Shown: one piece after another, positions 54,003 to 63,306 of the stretch
Layout: each line of letters begins with the position of its first letter
Position numbering within the stretch: the first letter of the stretch is position 1
From: an uncultured Lachnospiraceae bacterium
Lineage (GTDB): Bacteria; Bacillota; Clostridia; Lachnospirales; Anaerotignaceae
NCBI GenBank assembly: GCA_944384295.1
Contig: CALWSU010000001.1
Coordinates: forward strand, 62,001 to 126,000
Length of the DNA stretch: 64,000 nt
Reading direction: 5' to 3'
Program-made: the position numbers and the translations under genes
The notes under the pieces: model-generated
What the model saw: the letters and a program-made list of their open reading frames with translations, nothing else
Databases searched by the model: none
Told to the model about the DNA's origin: nothing

Positions 54003-54854
54003 CTATCTACTCAATTTATGGCGCAAAACATCATAAAAGCTTTGTGGATTGATTTTGATAATCGAAGTAAATTCCTTGGCTTTTTTGATTTGCACCACTT
54101 TTTTTCCTGTTAATGTCCAGGCATCTTGTCCATCGGCGCTCACAGTAAAATCTGCGTCTTCTCTTGGTTTGATTTCCACTGTTACCACATCATCTGCTGA
54201 CACCACAATCGACCGACTGGTCAATGTGTGTGCCGAAATTGGTGTAATTGCGATAATCTGGGCATCTGCTTTTAAGACAGGTCCACCTGCAGAAAGGTTG
54301 TATGCAGTAGAACCTGTTGGGGTACAGATGATGACACCATCTGCACGCAAAGTATCTACATATTCATCATTGACATAGATATTAAATTCCAATATTTTAT
54401 ACAACAAACCTCTTGTAATACAAATATCGTTCAATGCTAAGATTCCATCAATCCTTTTGGTTTCGGTAGCAATGCAGGCTTGTAACATCATACGTCGTTC
54501 TAGTTTATACTGTCCTGCCAACACATGGTCAATGGCATCTTCTGCATGATTTTTTTCCTCAGCGGTCAAAAATCCCAAAGTGCCTAAATTGATACCCAAT
54601 ATAGGTGTTGCATATGGTGCAGATTTTCTGCCCACGCCAAGCAATGTACCATCGCCGCCTAATGAAATCAACAAGTCAGATTCACGATATAACGCTTCTT
54701 CCTCTTGTGCATATTGGGGCATATTCAAACTTTCAGCAATTGGTTTTGTCAATCTTGGAATACAGTCCTTTTGCTGCAAATATTGTATCATTCGCTTTGT
54801 AACCGCCAATCCTTTATCTTTATCCTGATTGGGAATAATACCTATTTTTTTCAT
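54003..54854 (-). CDS. nadK: NAD kinase
   Basis: The protein has 283 residues. It phosphorylates NAD to NADP. The GGDGTLLGVGR motif lies near residue 66, the NDI(C/V) segment LALNDICITRG near 144, and the glycine-rich TGSTAYNLSAGGP near 182. Length is normal. It lies in the operon between tlyA and argR. Confidence 0.97.
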   Translation of the reverse strand: MKKIGIIPNQDKDKGLAVTKRMIQYLQQKDCIPRLTKPIAESLNMPQYAQEEEALYRESDLLISLGGDGTLLGVGRKSAPYATPILGINLGTLGFLTAEEKNHAEDAIDHVLAGQYKLERRMMLQACIATETKRIDGILALNDICITRGLLYKILEFNIYVNDEYVDTLRADGVIICTPTGSTAYNLSAGGPVLKADAQIIAITPISAHTLTSRSIVVSADDVVTVEIKPREDADFTVSADGQDAWTLTGKKVVQIKKAKEFTSIIKINPQSFYDVLRHKLSR

Positions 54855-54879
54855 ACTTTCGCCCCCATCATACTATACT

Positions 54880-55698
54880 TTATAGGACCTCATGCGATTG
54901 TTGTGCAATCTTTGTAATCCATGTATGAACTTCTTCTTTTGTTGCGCCTTCTTGTTGTTTGTCTAAAAAAATCAGATATTCTATATTGCCTTTGGGACCT
55001 TTGATTGGAGAAAAATCCAATCCCATTACACCCAAATGATTTTGCATTGCAAAATCTACTATCATTTCAATGACTTCTTGGTGTACGGCTATATCTCGTA
55101 CCACACCATTTTTCCCTACTTTTTCTCTACCTGCTTCAAATTGTGGTTTGATTAAACATACTAACTGTCCTGCTGGCTGCATAATTTGCAATACTGCCGG
55201 CAATACCTTTGTCAAAGATATAAAAGATACATCAATCGAAGCAAAGTCCGCCAATTCTGGTACTTGTTCCTGTGTCACATAACGCACATTTGTTTTTTCC
55301 AAACAAACCACACGCGCATCATTCCGCAGTTTCCAAGCCAACTGACCATATCCAACATCAATTGCATACACCTTCTTGGCGCCATTTTGCAGCATACAAT
55401 CTGTAAAACCTCCGGTAGATGCACCAATGTCTAAACAGATTTTATCTTGTAATGTAATCGGGAATACTTCCATTGCTTTTTCTAATTTATATCCACCACG
55501 ACTGACATATTTCATACTTGCATTTTTGACAATGATTTCTGCGGTCACAGGCACTTTTGTTCCTGCTTTGTCCTCTTTCACGCCATCTACATATACTTCG
55601 CCAGCCATAATATACGCCTTTGCCTGCTCTCTGCCTGATGCTAGCCCCTGCTGCACCAAAAGAACATCTAAACGTTCCTTTTCCACTTTTTCTGCCAT
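54880..55698 (-). CDS. tlyA: TlyA-family rRNA (cytidine-2'-O)-methyltransferase / hemolysin A family
   Basis: The protein has 272 residues. An N-terminal S4 RNA-binding domain (RLDVLLVQQGLASGREQAKAYIMAGEVYVDG) is joined to an FtsJ-like SAM methyltransferase (CLDIGASTGGFTDCMLQNGAKKVYAIDVGYGQLAWKLRND). TlyA proteins 2'-O-methylate ribosomal RNA; the old name hemolysin A is historical. GGGAGA precedes the start. It follows dxs after three bases in the operon. Confidence 0.93.
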   Translation of the reverse strand: MAEKVEKERLDVLLVQQGLASGREQAKAYIMAGEVYVDGVKEDKAGTKVPVTAEIIVKNASMKYVSRGGYKLEKAMEVFPITLQDKICLDIGASTGGFTDCMLQNGAKKVYAIDVGYGQLAWKLRNDARVVCLEKTNVRYVTQEQVPELADFASIDVSFISLTKVLPAVLQIMQPAGQLVCLIKPQFEAGREKVGKNGVVRDIAVHQEVIEMIVDFAMQNHLGVMGLDFSPIKGPKGNIEYLIFLDKQQEGATKEEVHTWITKIAQQSHEVL

Positions 55699-55701
55699 TT
55701 T

Positions 55702-57582
55702 TTATTCTCCCAATGTGTTTCGAATCGTTTGGTAAATTCCTTTTCCTGACAATCCATATTTTTCAAACAATTGCGCTTGTGTACCTTGTGTAATATATTC
55801 TGTTGGAAATGCAAGATTTTTTACATGCACCAAATCTTCTTTGTCGCTATAAAATTCTAATACAGCGGAACCAAAGCCACCAGCACGCACATTATCTTCC
55901 ACTGTAAAGATATACTTACTACGCCTTGCAACATCTTCTAAAATTTCTGTATCCAAAGGTGTAATAAAACGAATATTTACCAAAGACGGATTTTTTCCAT
56001 CTTTGCGCAAAAGTTCCACAGCTTCATATGCCGCATCTAGCATATGACCTTCTGCTAAAATCGCAATTTCTTCACCCTTTGCAATCCATTCTGCTTTTCC
56101 CATTGTGATTGGCAAACGATGCATTTCAAAATTTTCCGAAGCAGTACCACGTGGGTAACGCACTGCCACTGGACCAGTACAGCCATTGACTGCAAATTCC
56201 AACATTTCCGCCAATTCCCAATCATTTTTGGGTGACAATACTGTCATATTGGGAATATGCCGCAAATAGGATAAATCAAACACACCTTGATGTGTTTCCC
56301 CATCTGCCCCTACTATGCCTGCACGGTCAATGGCAAATACGACATGCAGATTTTCCATACATACATCATGTACAATTTGGTCATATGCCCTTTGCAAAAA
56401 GGAAGAATATACTGCAAAAACAGGAATCATGCCTTGACTCGCCAAACCTGCGGCAAATGTAGTGCCATGTTGTTCCGCAATTGCCACATCAAAAAAGCGT
56501 TTTGGAAATTCACGTTTAAAACCTTCTAAGCCTGTACCACTGCACATTGCGGCTGTAATCGCCACTACTTTTGGGTTATGCTTTGCAATTTCTACAATTT
56601 TCTTTCCAAACACATCAGACCATGTTGGTTTTCTGCTTTTGGATAAAGCCTCACCCGTTCTTAAATCGAATGGACTGACACCATGATAATCCCAAGGTCG
56701 TTCTTCTGCATATGGATAGCCTTTGCCTTTTTCTGTTTTCACATGAATCAATAAAGGACCATGCATTTGTTGTACATTGCGGAACAAGTCTATCAATTCG
56801 TTCAAATCATGCCCATCGACTGGTCCAATATATTTAAAACCCATGCTTTCAAATACAGCGCCTTCCAAAAGCAACAATTTTGCACTGTCACGCACTTTTT
56901 CCAATACGAAGTACGCCGGTTTACCCAAAACGGGCACTGTATCACGAAATTGTTTGAAGTTATCTTTCAAAGCCTGATAGCGGTTACTGGTACGCAATGC
57001 ATTGAAATGTTTGCTGATTGCGCCAACATTTGTATCAATCGACATTTGATTATCATTCAATACAACAATCAAATCTGAATTTTCTCTGCCAGCATTATTC
57101 AATGCCTCATACGCCAAACCACCCGTCATAGAACCATCGCCAATGACCGCTACTACATGATTTCGTTTTCCTTTCAAATCACGCGCCTTTGCAATACCTA
57201 AGGCAGCAGAAATTGAAGTAGAACTATGACCTGCTGCAAAAGCATCATATGCGCTTTCATGGGGTTTGGGAAAACCGCTCAATCCATTCATTTGACGCAA
57301 AGAAGAAAAATCTTTTTTTCGTCCTGTCAAAATTTTGTGAATGTATGCTTGATGCCCTACGTCCCAAACAATTTTGTCTTGCGGCAAGTGGAAACAATAT
57401 TCCAATGCCACAGTCAACTCAACCACACCTAAATTAGATGCCAAATGTCCACCTGTTTTGGAAACACTACGCAGCAAAAAACGACGGATTTCTTTACATA
57501 ATTGTTCCATCTGGGAGATATTCAATTTTTTTAAGTCATCTGGAGACTGTATCTGCTCTAACCAACTACTCACACCATTCAC
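55702..57582 (-). CDS. dxs: 1-deoxy-D-xylulose-5-phosphate synthase
   Basis: The protein has 626 residues. It makes DXP from pyruvate and glyceraldehyde 3-phosphate, the first step of the MEP isoprenoid path. The thiamine-diphosphate motif GDGSMTGGLAYEALNNAG lies near residue 150, and the transketolase pyrimidine part has AEQHGTTFAAGLASQG and DRAGIVGADGETHQGVFDLSYL. The start is a GTG at 57582 or 57573. It is placed with ispA upstream, so isoprenoid genes are clustered. Confidence 0.98.
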   Translation of the reverse strand: MNGVSSWLEQIQSPDDLKKLNISQMEQLCKEIRRFLLRSVSKTGGHLASNLGVVELTVALEYCFHLPQDKIVWDVGHQAYIHKILTGRKKDFSSLRQMNGLSGFPKPHESAYDAFAAGHSSTSISAALGIAKARDLKGKRNHVVAVIGDGSMTGGLAYEALNNAGRENSDLIVVLNDNQMSIDTNVGAISKHFNALRTSNRYQALKDNFKQFRDTVPVLGKPAYFVLEKVRDSAKLLLLEGAVFESMGFKYIGPVDGHDLNELIDLFRNVQQMHGPLLIHVKTEKGKGYPYAEERPWDYHGVSPFDLRTGEALSKSRKPTWSDVFGKKIVEIAKHNPKVVAITAAMCSGTGLEGFKREFPKRFFDVAIAEQHGTTFAAGLASQGMIPVFAVYSSFLQRAYDQIVHDVCMENLHVVFAIDRAGIVGADGETHQGVFDLSYLRHIPNMTVLSPKNDWELAEMLEFAVNGCTGPVAVRYPRGTASENFEMHRLPITMGKAEWIAKGEEIAILAEGHMLDAAYEAVELLRKDGKNPSLVNIRFITPLDTEILEDVARRSKYIFTVEDNVRAGGFGSAVLEFYSDKEDLVHVKNLAFPTEYITQGTQAQLFEKYGLSGKGIYQTIRNTLGE

Positions 57583-57612
57583 CTACCTTCAAAATTAAAT
57601 TTTTCTATCGCA

Positions 57613-58041
57613 TTATACCAGCCAACCAACAACTCCCCCTAAGATTGCGCCTACCAATACTTCTAATGGCGTATGACCTAACAATTCTTTTACCTTATCA
57701 AAATTTGGCAGTTTATGGTGTTCAATCAAATAATTCAAGATTTCCGCTTGTTTTCCTGCTGCGCGTCGAATCCCTGCCGCATCGTACATGACAACACAAG
57801 AAAATATCAACGAAATGGCAAATAATGCAGAATCTAAACCATAATATTTTCCGATACTTGCTGTCAATGCCATTACCAAGGAAGAATGTGAACTCGGCAT
57901 ACCACCAGTACCAACCAATCTTGTCGCATCAAATTTACGTTGTGTTACGATAGGACGAATGGTTTTAAATCCTTGTGCAATTGCCCATGCTATGATTGCC
58001 GCCCAAAATGGTCTATTGTCTAATAACGATGAAAACACCAT
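57613..58041 (-). CDS. Divergent PAP2-family membrane protein (DUF212)
   Basis: The protein has 142 residues from ATG 58041. It has the motif GTGGMPSSHSSLVMALTAS and MYDAAGIRRAAGKQAEILN, the signature of the divergent PAP2 group, with three or four membrane segments. It resembles acid phosphatases acting on lipid phosphates, but activity has not been shown for the group as far as I know. Its place between ispA and dxs suggests work on isoprenoid phosphates. Confidence 0.85.
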   Translation of the reverse strand: MVFSSLLDNRPFWAAIIAWAIAQGFKTIRPIVTQRKFDATRLVGTGGMPSSHSSLVMALTASIGKYYGLDSALFAISLIFSCVVMYDAAGIRRAAGKQAEILNYLIEHHKLPNFDKVKELLGHTPLEVLVGAILGGVVGWLV

Positions 58042-58086
58042 ACAATCATCTACTTTCTTTCCCAAATATTAAAAATATTAAAAATA

Positions 58087-58971
58087 TTAATATGTTCTTT
58101 GTAATAAATACTTTGTCAATGCTTGTAAAAATGCTCCTTTTTCCCCTAATTGTTCCAACAATTCTACAGCCTGCTGTGTCAATTGTGCTGCAATTTCTCT
58201 TGATTTTTCGATACCATATAAAGTGACATATGTGGTTTTTTGATTTTTTTCATCACTATGAATTGGTTTCCCCAATTCTGCTTCTGTTGCAGTCACATCT
58301 AAAATATCATCTAAGATTTGAAATGCTACACCAATTTTCTCACCTGCAAGCCCGAACAGCGCAATCATTTTTTCATCTGCGCCACCAACCGCCGCGCCTG
58401 CTTCCAAAGCACCACGAATCATAGCTGCTGTTTTATGCACATGGATAAAATCTAATGTTTGCGCATCTAAAGGTTTGCCTTCCATATAGACATCTACTGC
58501 CTGTCCTGTCAACATACCATCTACGCCTGCACCTTTTGCAATGGCAAGCATTGCACCTGTTGTGCGTTTGTTGGGCTCTTGAAAACATGCCTGTGCCATG
58601 GTTTGCATGGCATGATGCAATAAGCCATCTCCCGCCAAAATTGCGATATCCTCACCATATACTTTGTGATTGGTAGGACGATTACGCCGCATATCATCAT
58701 TATCCATTGCTGGCAAATCATCATGAATCAAAGAATAGGTATGTATCATTTCAATTGCACACGCAAACGGCATTGCTTGCTTTCTATCTCCGCCCACTGC
58801 TTCACAAGCCGCCAAAACCATAACAGGACGCAAGCGTTTTCCGCCCGCAAACAGGCTATAGCGCATCGCGTCAAAAATGACAGGGGGAAACGTTTCTTGT
58901 TTCGGCATATATTCTTCTAATGCGGTTTCCACTTCCTGAATGCATACCTGCATGCTTTGTTTCCAATCCAT
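58087..58971 (-). CDS. ispA: Polyprenyl diphosphate synthase (farnesyl diphosphate synthase)
   Basis: The protein has 294 residues. The first Asp-rich motif is HDDLPAMDNDDMRR near residue 86 and the second is FQILDDILDV near 230, with KRLRP near 46. The length and the residues before the first Asp motif fit the short-chain (C15) bacterial enzymes. Its ATG follows the xseB stop directly, and the ribosome site lies inside xseB, so translation is coupled. Confidence 0.95.
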   Translation of the reverse strand: MDWKQSMQVCIQEVETALEEYMPKQETFPPVIFDAMRYSLFAGGKRLRPVMVLAACEAVGGDRKQAMPFACAIEMIHTYSLIHDDLPAMDNDDMRRNRPTNHKVYGEDIAILAGDGLLHHAMQTMAQACFQEPNKRTTGAMLAIAKGAGVDGMLTGQAVDVYMEGKPLDAQTLDFIHVHKTAAMIRGALEAGAAVGGADEKMIALFGLAGEKIGVAFQILDDILDVTATEAELGKPIHSDEKNQKTTYVTLYGIEKSREIAAQLTQQAVELLEQLGEKGAFLQALTKYLLQRTY

Positions 58972-59205
58972 TTAAGATTCCTCCTCTATAAAAGGTGTTT
59001 CTTCCCAGATACCTGCCTGTTTTTGCAACAACATCACGCTGCCTTCTGCCGCTGCTAATTTTTCTTTGCAGACTGCCATCAATGCCAAACCATCTTGATA
59101 GAGTTTCAAGGCTTCCTCTAATGTGATTTCTTCCGTTTCCAGACGTGTAACAATCTGCTCTAATTGCGTCATAGCGTCTTCAAATGTGACTTTTTTCTTC
59201 GCCAT
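58972..59205 (-). CDS. xseB: Exodeoxyribonuclease VII small subunit
   Basis: The protein has 77 residues with FEDAMTQLEQIVTRLETEEITLEEALKLYQDGLALMAVCKEKL, the XseB signature. It binds XseA to form exonuclease VII, which degrades single-stranded DNA. It overlaps xseA by 26 bases. Confidence 0.97.
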   Translation of the reverse strand: MAKKKVTFEDAMTQLEQIVTRLETEEITLEEALKLYQDGLALMAVCKEKLAAAEGSVMLLQKQAGIWEETPFIEEES

Positions 59206-60415
59206 AGGAATTTACCACCTTTTCTATGATTTCTGCCTGCGCTTGTCCATCTTGGAAACGCAATGTCACAATATCTCCTCTTTCTATCTGTGCAACTGAA
59301 GCAACCACTCCACCTTTTTGATTTTCTGCCAAGAGGTATCCTCTATGCATCATAGACAAAGGCGAAGATGCTTCCAATCGTTTTTGTAAATGGTCGAAAC
59401 GAGAAACAGACTGCTGCAAAATATGTTGCATATGCATCTGCATAGTTTGGTCATACTGCTTTAAAGTGGTATGCATTTGCTGCATACGCAAAAGCGGTTT
59501 TTGCATTGCGGCACTTTGGCATGCAAAGTCCAAACGTCGTCTTGCAGTATGCAATATGGTAGCCATCTCGCGTTCTAGCCTTTGATATAAGCGCAATACA
59601 GATTCTTTCCGGTCTGCTGCGGAAGATGTTGCCAATTCTGCCGCTGCTGACGGTGTAGGTGCACGCAGGTCTGCCACAAAATCTACAATTGTAAAATCTG
59701 TTTCATGTCCCACAGCGGAAATGACAGGAATTTCAGATGCAAACACAGCACGTGCTACGTTTTCTTCATTAAAACACCATAAATCTTCCATAGAACCGCC
59801 GCCACGTCCCAATATGATGACATCTGCTTTTCCCCAATCATTCGCCAATTTCAAAGAACGAACAATATCCTCCGCTGCTTGTTCCCCTTGTACCAATGTA
59901 GGAAAAACGGCAATCTGTACACTTGGGTCACGTCTTTTTACAATTTGTATAATATCACGCACTGCCGCACCCGTTGGGGAAGTCAACACAGCAATGCAAG
60001 ACGGATTATTTGGTATCTCACGCTTAAAATCAGCATCAAACAGACCTTCTGCTTCCAATTGTTCTTTGCGCTGTTCAAATGCCAATTGTAAAGCACCTAA
60101 CCCAACCGGCTCGATGCATTCTGCATACAATTGATACTGACCTGTTTTTTCATAAAGAGATACTCTGCCATATATAATTGCCTGCATACCATTTTCCGGC
60201 ACAAAAGGCATCAGTTTTGCATCTTCTCGAAACATGACACAAGCAATCGCACCCACAGCATCTTTTAATGTAAAATAATAATGTCCGGAATGATGCGCCT
60301 TAAAATTAGAGATTTCTCCACGCACCAAAAGACTGCTCAGTATAAAATCATTTTCCAATAAATTTTTAATATATCGATTGATTTGTCCAACTGTAAAAAT
60401 CTTTGGTTCAATCAT
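59180..60415 (-). CDS. xseA: Exodeoxyribonuclease VII large subunit
   Basis: The protein has 411 residues. An OB-fold at the N-terminus (VGQINRYIKNLLENDFILSSLLVRGEISNFKAHHSGHYYFTLKD) precedes the catalytic domain (IAVLTSPTGAAVRDIIQIVKRRDPSVQI, then VIILGRGGGSMEDLWCFNEENVARA and SAVGHETDFTIVDFVADLRAPTPSAAAEL). A helical C-terminus binds XseB. It lies 15 bases after nusB. Confidence 0.97.
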   Translation of the reverse strand: MIEPKIFTVGQINRYIKNLLENDFILSSLLVRGEISNFKAHHSGHYYFTLKDAVGAIACVMFREDAKLMPFVPENGMQAIIYGRVSLYEKTGQYQLYAECIEPVGLGALQLAFEQRKEQLEAEGLFDADFKREIPNNPSCIAVLTSPTGAAVRDIIQIVKRRDPSVQIAVFPTLVQGEQAAEDIVRSLKLANDWGKADVIILGRGGGSMEDLWCFNEENVARAVFASEIPVISAVGHETDFTIVDFVADLRAPTPSAAAELATSSAADRKESVLRLYQRLEREMATILHTARRRLDFACQSAAMQKPLLRMQQMHTTLKQYDQTMQMHMQHILQQSVSRFDHLQKRLEASSPLSMMHRGYLLAENQKGGVVASVAQIERGDIVTLRFQDGQAQAEIIEKVVNSYGEEKSHI

Positions 60416-60429
60416 AATAAATCTATCCT

Positions 60430-60834
60430 TTATGCAGAGGCGATTTTTCCAAGTACACCATTGATAAAGGCTGGTGCTTCATCTGAGCTAAATTTCTTTG
60501 CCAATTCTACCGCCTCATTGATAATGACACCCACCGGTGCTTCTTGACTATATTTGAGTTCATACACTGCCAAGCGTAAAATAGTAACATCTACACGATT
60601 CATACGTTGTGTATCCCAACCTTTTGCGAATCGGTTAATCCATGCATCAATTTCTTCTAAATGTTGCTGTGTACCTTCCACCATAGACAGAATATAGGCT
60701 TTTTCTTCTTCTGTAATTGGTTCCTCTTGCTGCGCAAAAAAAACTTCTTTGGTTTGAATATGTTCCTGCGCTTCCAAAAAGCCCATCTGAAACAACAATT
60801 CTAGGGCATGTTTTCTCGCACTTCTTCGACTCAT
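60430..60834 (-). CDS. nusB: Transcription antitermination protein NusB
   Basis: I start at ATG 60834 behind GGAGG (134 residues); the longer upstream frame has no ribosome site. The start MSRRSARKHALELLFQMGF and the end VGVIINEAVELAKKFSSDEAPAFINGVLGKI are conserved in NusB, which acts with NusE in rRNA antitermination. It heads the close-packed part of the operon. Confidence 0.95.
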   Translation of the reverse strand: MSRRSARKHALELLFQMGFLEAQEHIQTKEVFFAQQEEPITEEEKAYILSMVEGTQQHLEEIDAWINRFAKGWDTQRMNRVDVTILRLAVYELKYSQEAPVGVIINEAVELAKKFSSDEAPAFINGVLGKIASA

Positions 60835-60887
60835 AACTTTCCTCCATACTTTTGTATCACATTCGCAATCAGCAGTTTTTGCATGCA

Positions 60888-60939
60888 AGTTCCCCATAAG
60901 AAACCACCTATTTTTTTGATGCTTTTCTTATGGGGAACT
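60888..60939. repeat. Perfect 16-bp inverted repeat between nusB and asp23
   Basis: AGTTCCCCATAAGAAA (60888-60903) and TTTCTTATGGGGAACT (60924-60939) pair perfectly; GCATG bases outside extend the stem. There is no T run on the minus strand, so it is not a normal terminator. Confidence 0.8.
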
Positions 60940-60945
60940 GCATGT

Positions 60946-60990
60946 GCATATTACATATTACATATTACATATTATATATCACATATCACA
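60946..60990. repeat. Short AT-rich tandem repeats (CATATTA-like)
   Basis: Four CATATTA-type units are followed by ATATATCACATATCACATA. The array adjoins the inverted repeat in the 256-base gap between asp23 and nusB, which otherwise holds no gene. Confidence 0.75.
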
Positions 60991-61090
60991 TAAGAAAAGG
61001 ATATTGGAAAACCAAATTTTTTTGGATTCATAGATTTCTTGATTTTTCTTTTCCAAGCAAAATTAGGGTTTGCTGGAACTTTTTTCTATT

Positions 61091-61459
61091 TTATTCTTCC
61101 TCATGTGTGACTTCTTTTTCCTTTACAATACCACTGACTGTAACATTGACTACCGGCACAGTAAGACCTGTCATTGTTTCCACTGCATTTTTGACTCTTT
61201 TTTGCACTTCTTCTGCCACTTGTTGCACCTTGGTACCAAAATTTACAATAATATCTATATCCAGCAATACTTCATTCGCATCATTTGTAATCTGCACACA
61301 TTTTGTCTGCGCTTTTTTGCCAATCAAGTCTACAAAGCCTTTTCCATTGCCTGTGCCTTCTGTCACACCCTCTACTTCCAGTGCTGCTGTAACAGCAATC
61401 ACAGCGATGACTTCATCTGCAATTTGAATTTGACCATGTGCTGTTTTGTTTTCTGTCAT
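61091..61459 (-). CDS. Asp23/Gls24-family envelope stress protein
   Basis: I start at ATG 61459 behind GGGAGG (122 residues). GQIQIADEVIAVIAVTAALEVEGV and the end VNVTVSGI are typical of Asp23/Gls24 proteins (YqhY group). In Firmicutes this gene lies just upstream of nusB, as here, and the YqhY group is linked to control of fatty-acid synthesis. Confidence 0.93.
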   Translation of the reverse strand: MTENKTAHGQIQIADEVIAVIAVTAALEVEGVTEGTGNGKGFVDLIGKKAQTKCVQITNDANEVLLDIDIIVNFGTKVQQVAEEVQKRVKNAVETMTGLTVPVVNVTVSGIVKEKEVTHEEE

Positions 61460-61626
61460 TGCACAACCTCCCATCTATTTTATACATCATTCTATACATA
61501 CATTGCGATTTTCATACATCGACCTATATACCAAATTCTCAAAATCAACACATCAAAAACAATATCTTGTTTTTCTATGATAAATCCGCCATTTTATCCA
61601 TTGCATTTGGTATATTCTATATAGTT

Positions 61627-61655
61627 AGTATATCAGAAAAAATATGGTAATGCAA
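61627..61655 (-). promoter_or_regulatory. Promoter of the asp23-nusB-recN operon
   Basis: On the minus strand TTGCAT (61650-61655) and TATACT (61627-61632) are spaced by 17 bases. The remaining gap from 61656 to 61980 holds no gene that I can support. Confidence 0.75.
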
Positions 61656-61983
61656 TAAATATACATCATACACTGCATATTTTATGCGCATATTTATAGA
61701 TACACATCTCATTCCATGCAAACTTAAAACTATTCTATCAAGCAGTTTCTAAAATCTTCATACAAAATTCTTTCATTTTTCATACAATCTGATTGGGATT
61801 TTCTGGAAAATGGTTGTCTAAAATAAATTGTATAAGAATTTGCACTGGTGGGAAATCGTGGGAAATGGTATGAAATTTTTTGCAAAAAAGTCACACACTA
61901 AAAAACCTTATGTTTATTGGATTTTTCTTGATTGCCATCGTAGCACAAATACAATTTCCTATCATCAAAAACAACAAAAAAAA

Positions 61984-62017
61984 TCCCGCAAACATTGATT
62001 TCTCAATATTTACGGGA
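61984..62017 (-). terminator. Terminator of the first tRNA-Leu gene
   Basis: An imperfect stem TCCCGTAAATATTGA/TCAATGTTTGCGGGA is followed by eight T on the minus strand. Confidence 0.85.
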
Positions 62018-62052
62018 AAATCTCGCTTATACCGCATATTCAAGTAGAAAAT

Positions 62053-62135
62053 GCGGCTGGTGGGACTCGAACCCACACGGTATCACTACCGCCAGATTTT
62101 GAGTCTGGTGCGTCTGCCAGTTCCGCCACAGCCGC
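62053..62135 (-). tRNA. tRNA-Leu (CAA), copy 1
   Basis: The 83-base minus-strand sequence folds as a class II tRNA: acceptor arms GCGGCTG/CAGCCGC, anticodon arm CCAGA/TCTGG around CTCAAAA (anticodon CAA), long variable arm CGGTA..TACCG and a T arm with GTTCGAGTC. CCA is not encoded. It is identical to the second copy at 63206. Confidence 0.97.
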
Positions 62136-62153
62136 GAATCAACTTACTCAATT

Positions 62154-62182
62154 ATATTATCACAACAAATAGAATTATGCAA
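62154..62182 (-). promoter_or_regulatory. Promoter of tRNA-Leu copy 1
   Basis: On the minus strand TTGCAT (62177-62182) and TAATAT (62154-62159) are spaced by 17 bases, 18 bases from the tRNA 5' end. The same layout is found at copy 2. Confidence 0.75.
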
Positions 62183-62285
62183 GTCTTTTTTTCATTTTTT
62201 TCAAATTTTTTGAAACACTTTTTCTAAAAATCTTATCATAACAACAAATACACGTATTTTTCATATTATGATAGATTACCAACTA

Positions 62286-62314
62286 TTGACTATAAAAATA
62301 GTAAATGCTATACT
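62286..62314 (+). promoter_or_regulatory. Promoter of the unknown gene between the tRNAs
   Basis: TTGACT (62286-62291) and TATACT (62309-62314) are spaced by 17 bases. The leader of about 125 bases contains a small hairpin CGCTAC/GTAGCG (62353-62368). Confidence 0.75.
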
Positions 62315-62445
62315 CTGCTTAGATTTATTTAGTGAACTGTAGTGTTCTGGTTCGCTACACAAGTAGCGCATTATAACAACATACTACAAGAACGATTCGT
62401 ATCTATTTTACAATGAGATGAAAGGTTTTTTAAGAGGTGAGCCAA

Positions 62446-63051
62446 ATGATAAATAGTATTCGCATGAATCATCACAACCCATTTCATTCTTTTACAAATC
62501 ATTCTGACAGAATACAAAAACCACAAACAAACTCTTATGATTTCTCTATTTTTGGAGATACACAAAAACAGATGGTAGATGATGAATGTTATACTGGAGA
62601 AGATAGGATAGCGTCTCATGTTAGCATTAGCGGATCCGTTCATGTGAAATATGATGAAAGTTCCACAGAAGAAGATCCTGTTGTTTATATATGGGGAAAA
62701 GACTCCAACGGAAAGCCTTATGAATCAAAAGTCCATTTAAATGATATAAATCCCTATTACGCAACACCAGCAGAAATGATTGCCTTAAGCGCACATCTAG
62801 GTAAAATTGGAGAAAACATCCCAGGAAGTAATATGAACACAATAGGTCTTCTGGCATGTGGATTTGATGTCAATACAAAGACAAATTGTGTCAAATTTGC
62901 AGAAACATATATTGAAATGCAAAAGGTATGTCATAATACATCAGAAGTAAATGTATGTCAGCTACAATTAGAACGATTTATATTTTTTTATCAGCAAAAT
63001 CAGCAAAATGATTTTTGGTTACAGGACAACGAAAAAAATGGTGCCGTATAA
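62446..63051 (+). CDS. Hypothetical protein between two tRNA-Leu genes
   Basis: I do not recognise this 201-residue protein. I start at ATG 62446 behind AAGAGGTG; a GTG at 62437 is also open. It has no signal peptide or membrane segment. The first 60 residues are rich in His, Asn, Ser and Gln and look flexible; the middle (VVYIWGKDSNGKPYESKVHLNDINPYYATPAEMIALSAHLGK) looks folded, and four Cys lie in the C-terminal half. It has its own promoter and terminator on the strand opposite to the tRNA genes that flank it. Confidence 0.75.
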   Translation: MINSIRMNHHNPFHSFTNHSDRIQKPQTNSYDFSIFGDTQKQMVDDECYTGEDRIASHVSISGSVHVKYDESSTEEDPVVYIWGKDSNGKPYESKVHLNDINPYYATPAEMIALSAHLGKIGENIPGSNMNTIGLLACGFDVNTKTNCVKFAETYIEMQKVCHNTSEVNVCQLQLERFIFFYQQNQQNDFWLQDNEKNGAV

Positions 63052-63093
63052 TCGGAAATCAAAGACAATCCATAAAAACATATCGTATTTTCC

Positions 63094-63128
63094 GTTCTCC
63101 TATTACGCAAAAATAGGAGAACTTTTTT
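63094..63128 (+). terminator. Terminator of the unknown gene
   Basis: The perfect stem GTTCTCCTATT/AATAGGAGAAC is followed by T residues. Confidence 0.9.
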
Positions 63129-63140
63129 ATTGCAAAAATA

Positions 63141-63184
63141 AAATTACCTGTAACAATTGAATCCTCAATTATCACAGGTAATTT
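63141..63184 (-). terminator. Terminator of the second tRNA-Leu gene
   Basis: A long stem AAATTACCTGT/ACAGGTAATTT with further inner pairing is followed by a T-rich run on the minus strand. Confidence 0.85.
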
Positions 63185-63205
63185 CTTGCTTTTATAGCAT
63201 ATCAT

Positions 63206-63288
63206 GCGGCTGGTGGGACTCGAACCCACACGGTATCACTACCGCCAGATTTTGAGTCTGGTGCGTCTGCCAGTTCCGCCACAGCCGC
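63206..63288 (-). tRNA. tRNA-Leu (CAA), copy 2
   Basis: All 83 bases are identical to the copy at 62053-62135, with anticodon CAA. About 80 bases upstream of the tRNA are also similar between the two copies, while the terminators differ. Confidence 0.97.
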
Positions 63289-63306
63289 AAATCAACTTGC
63301 TTGTAT

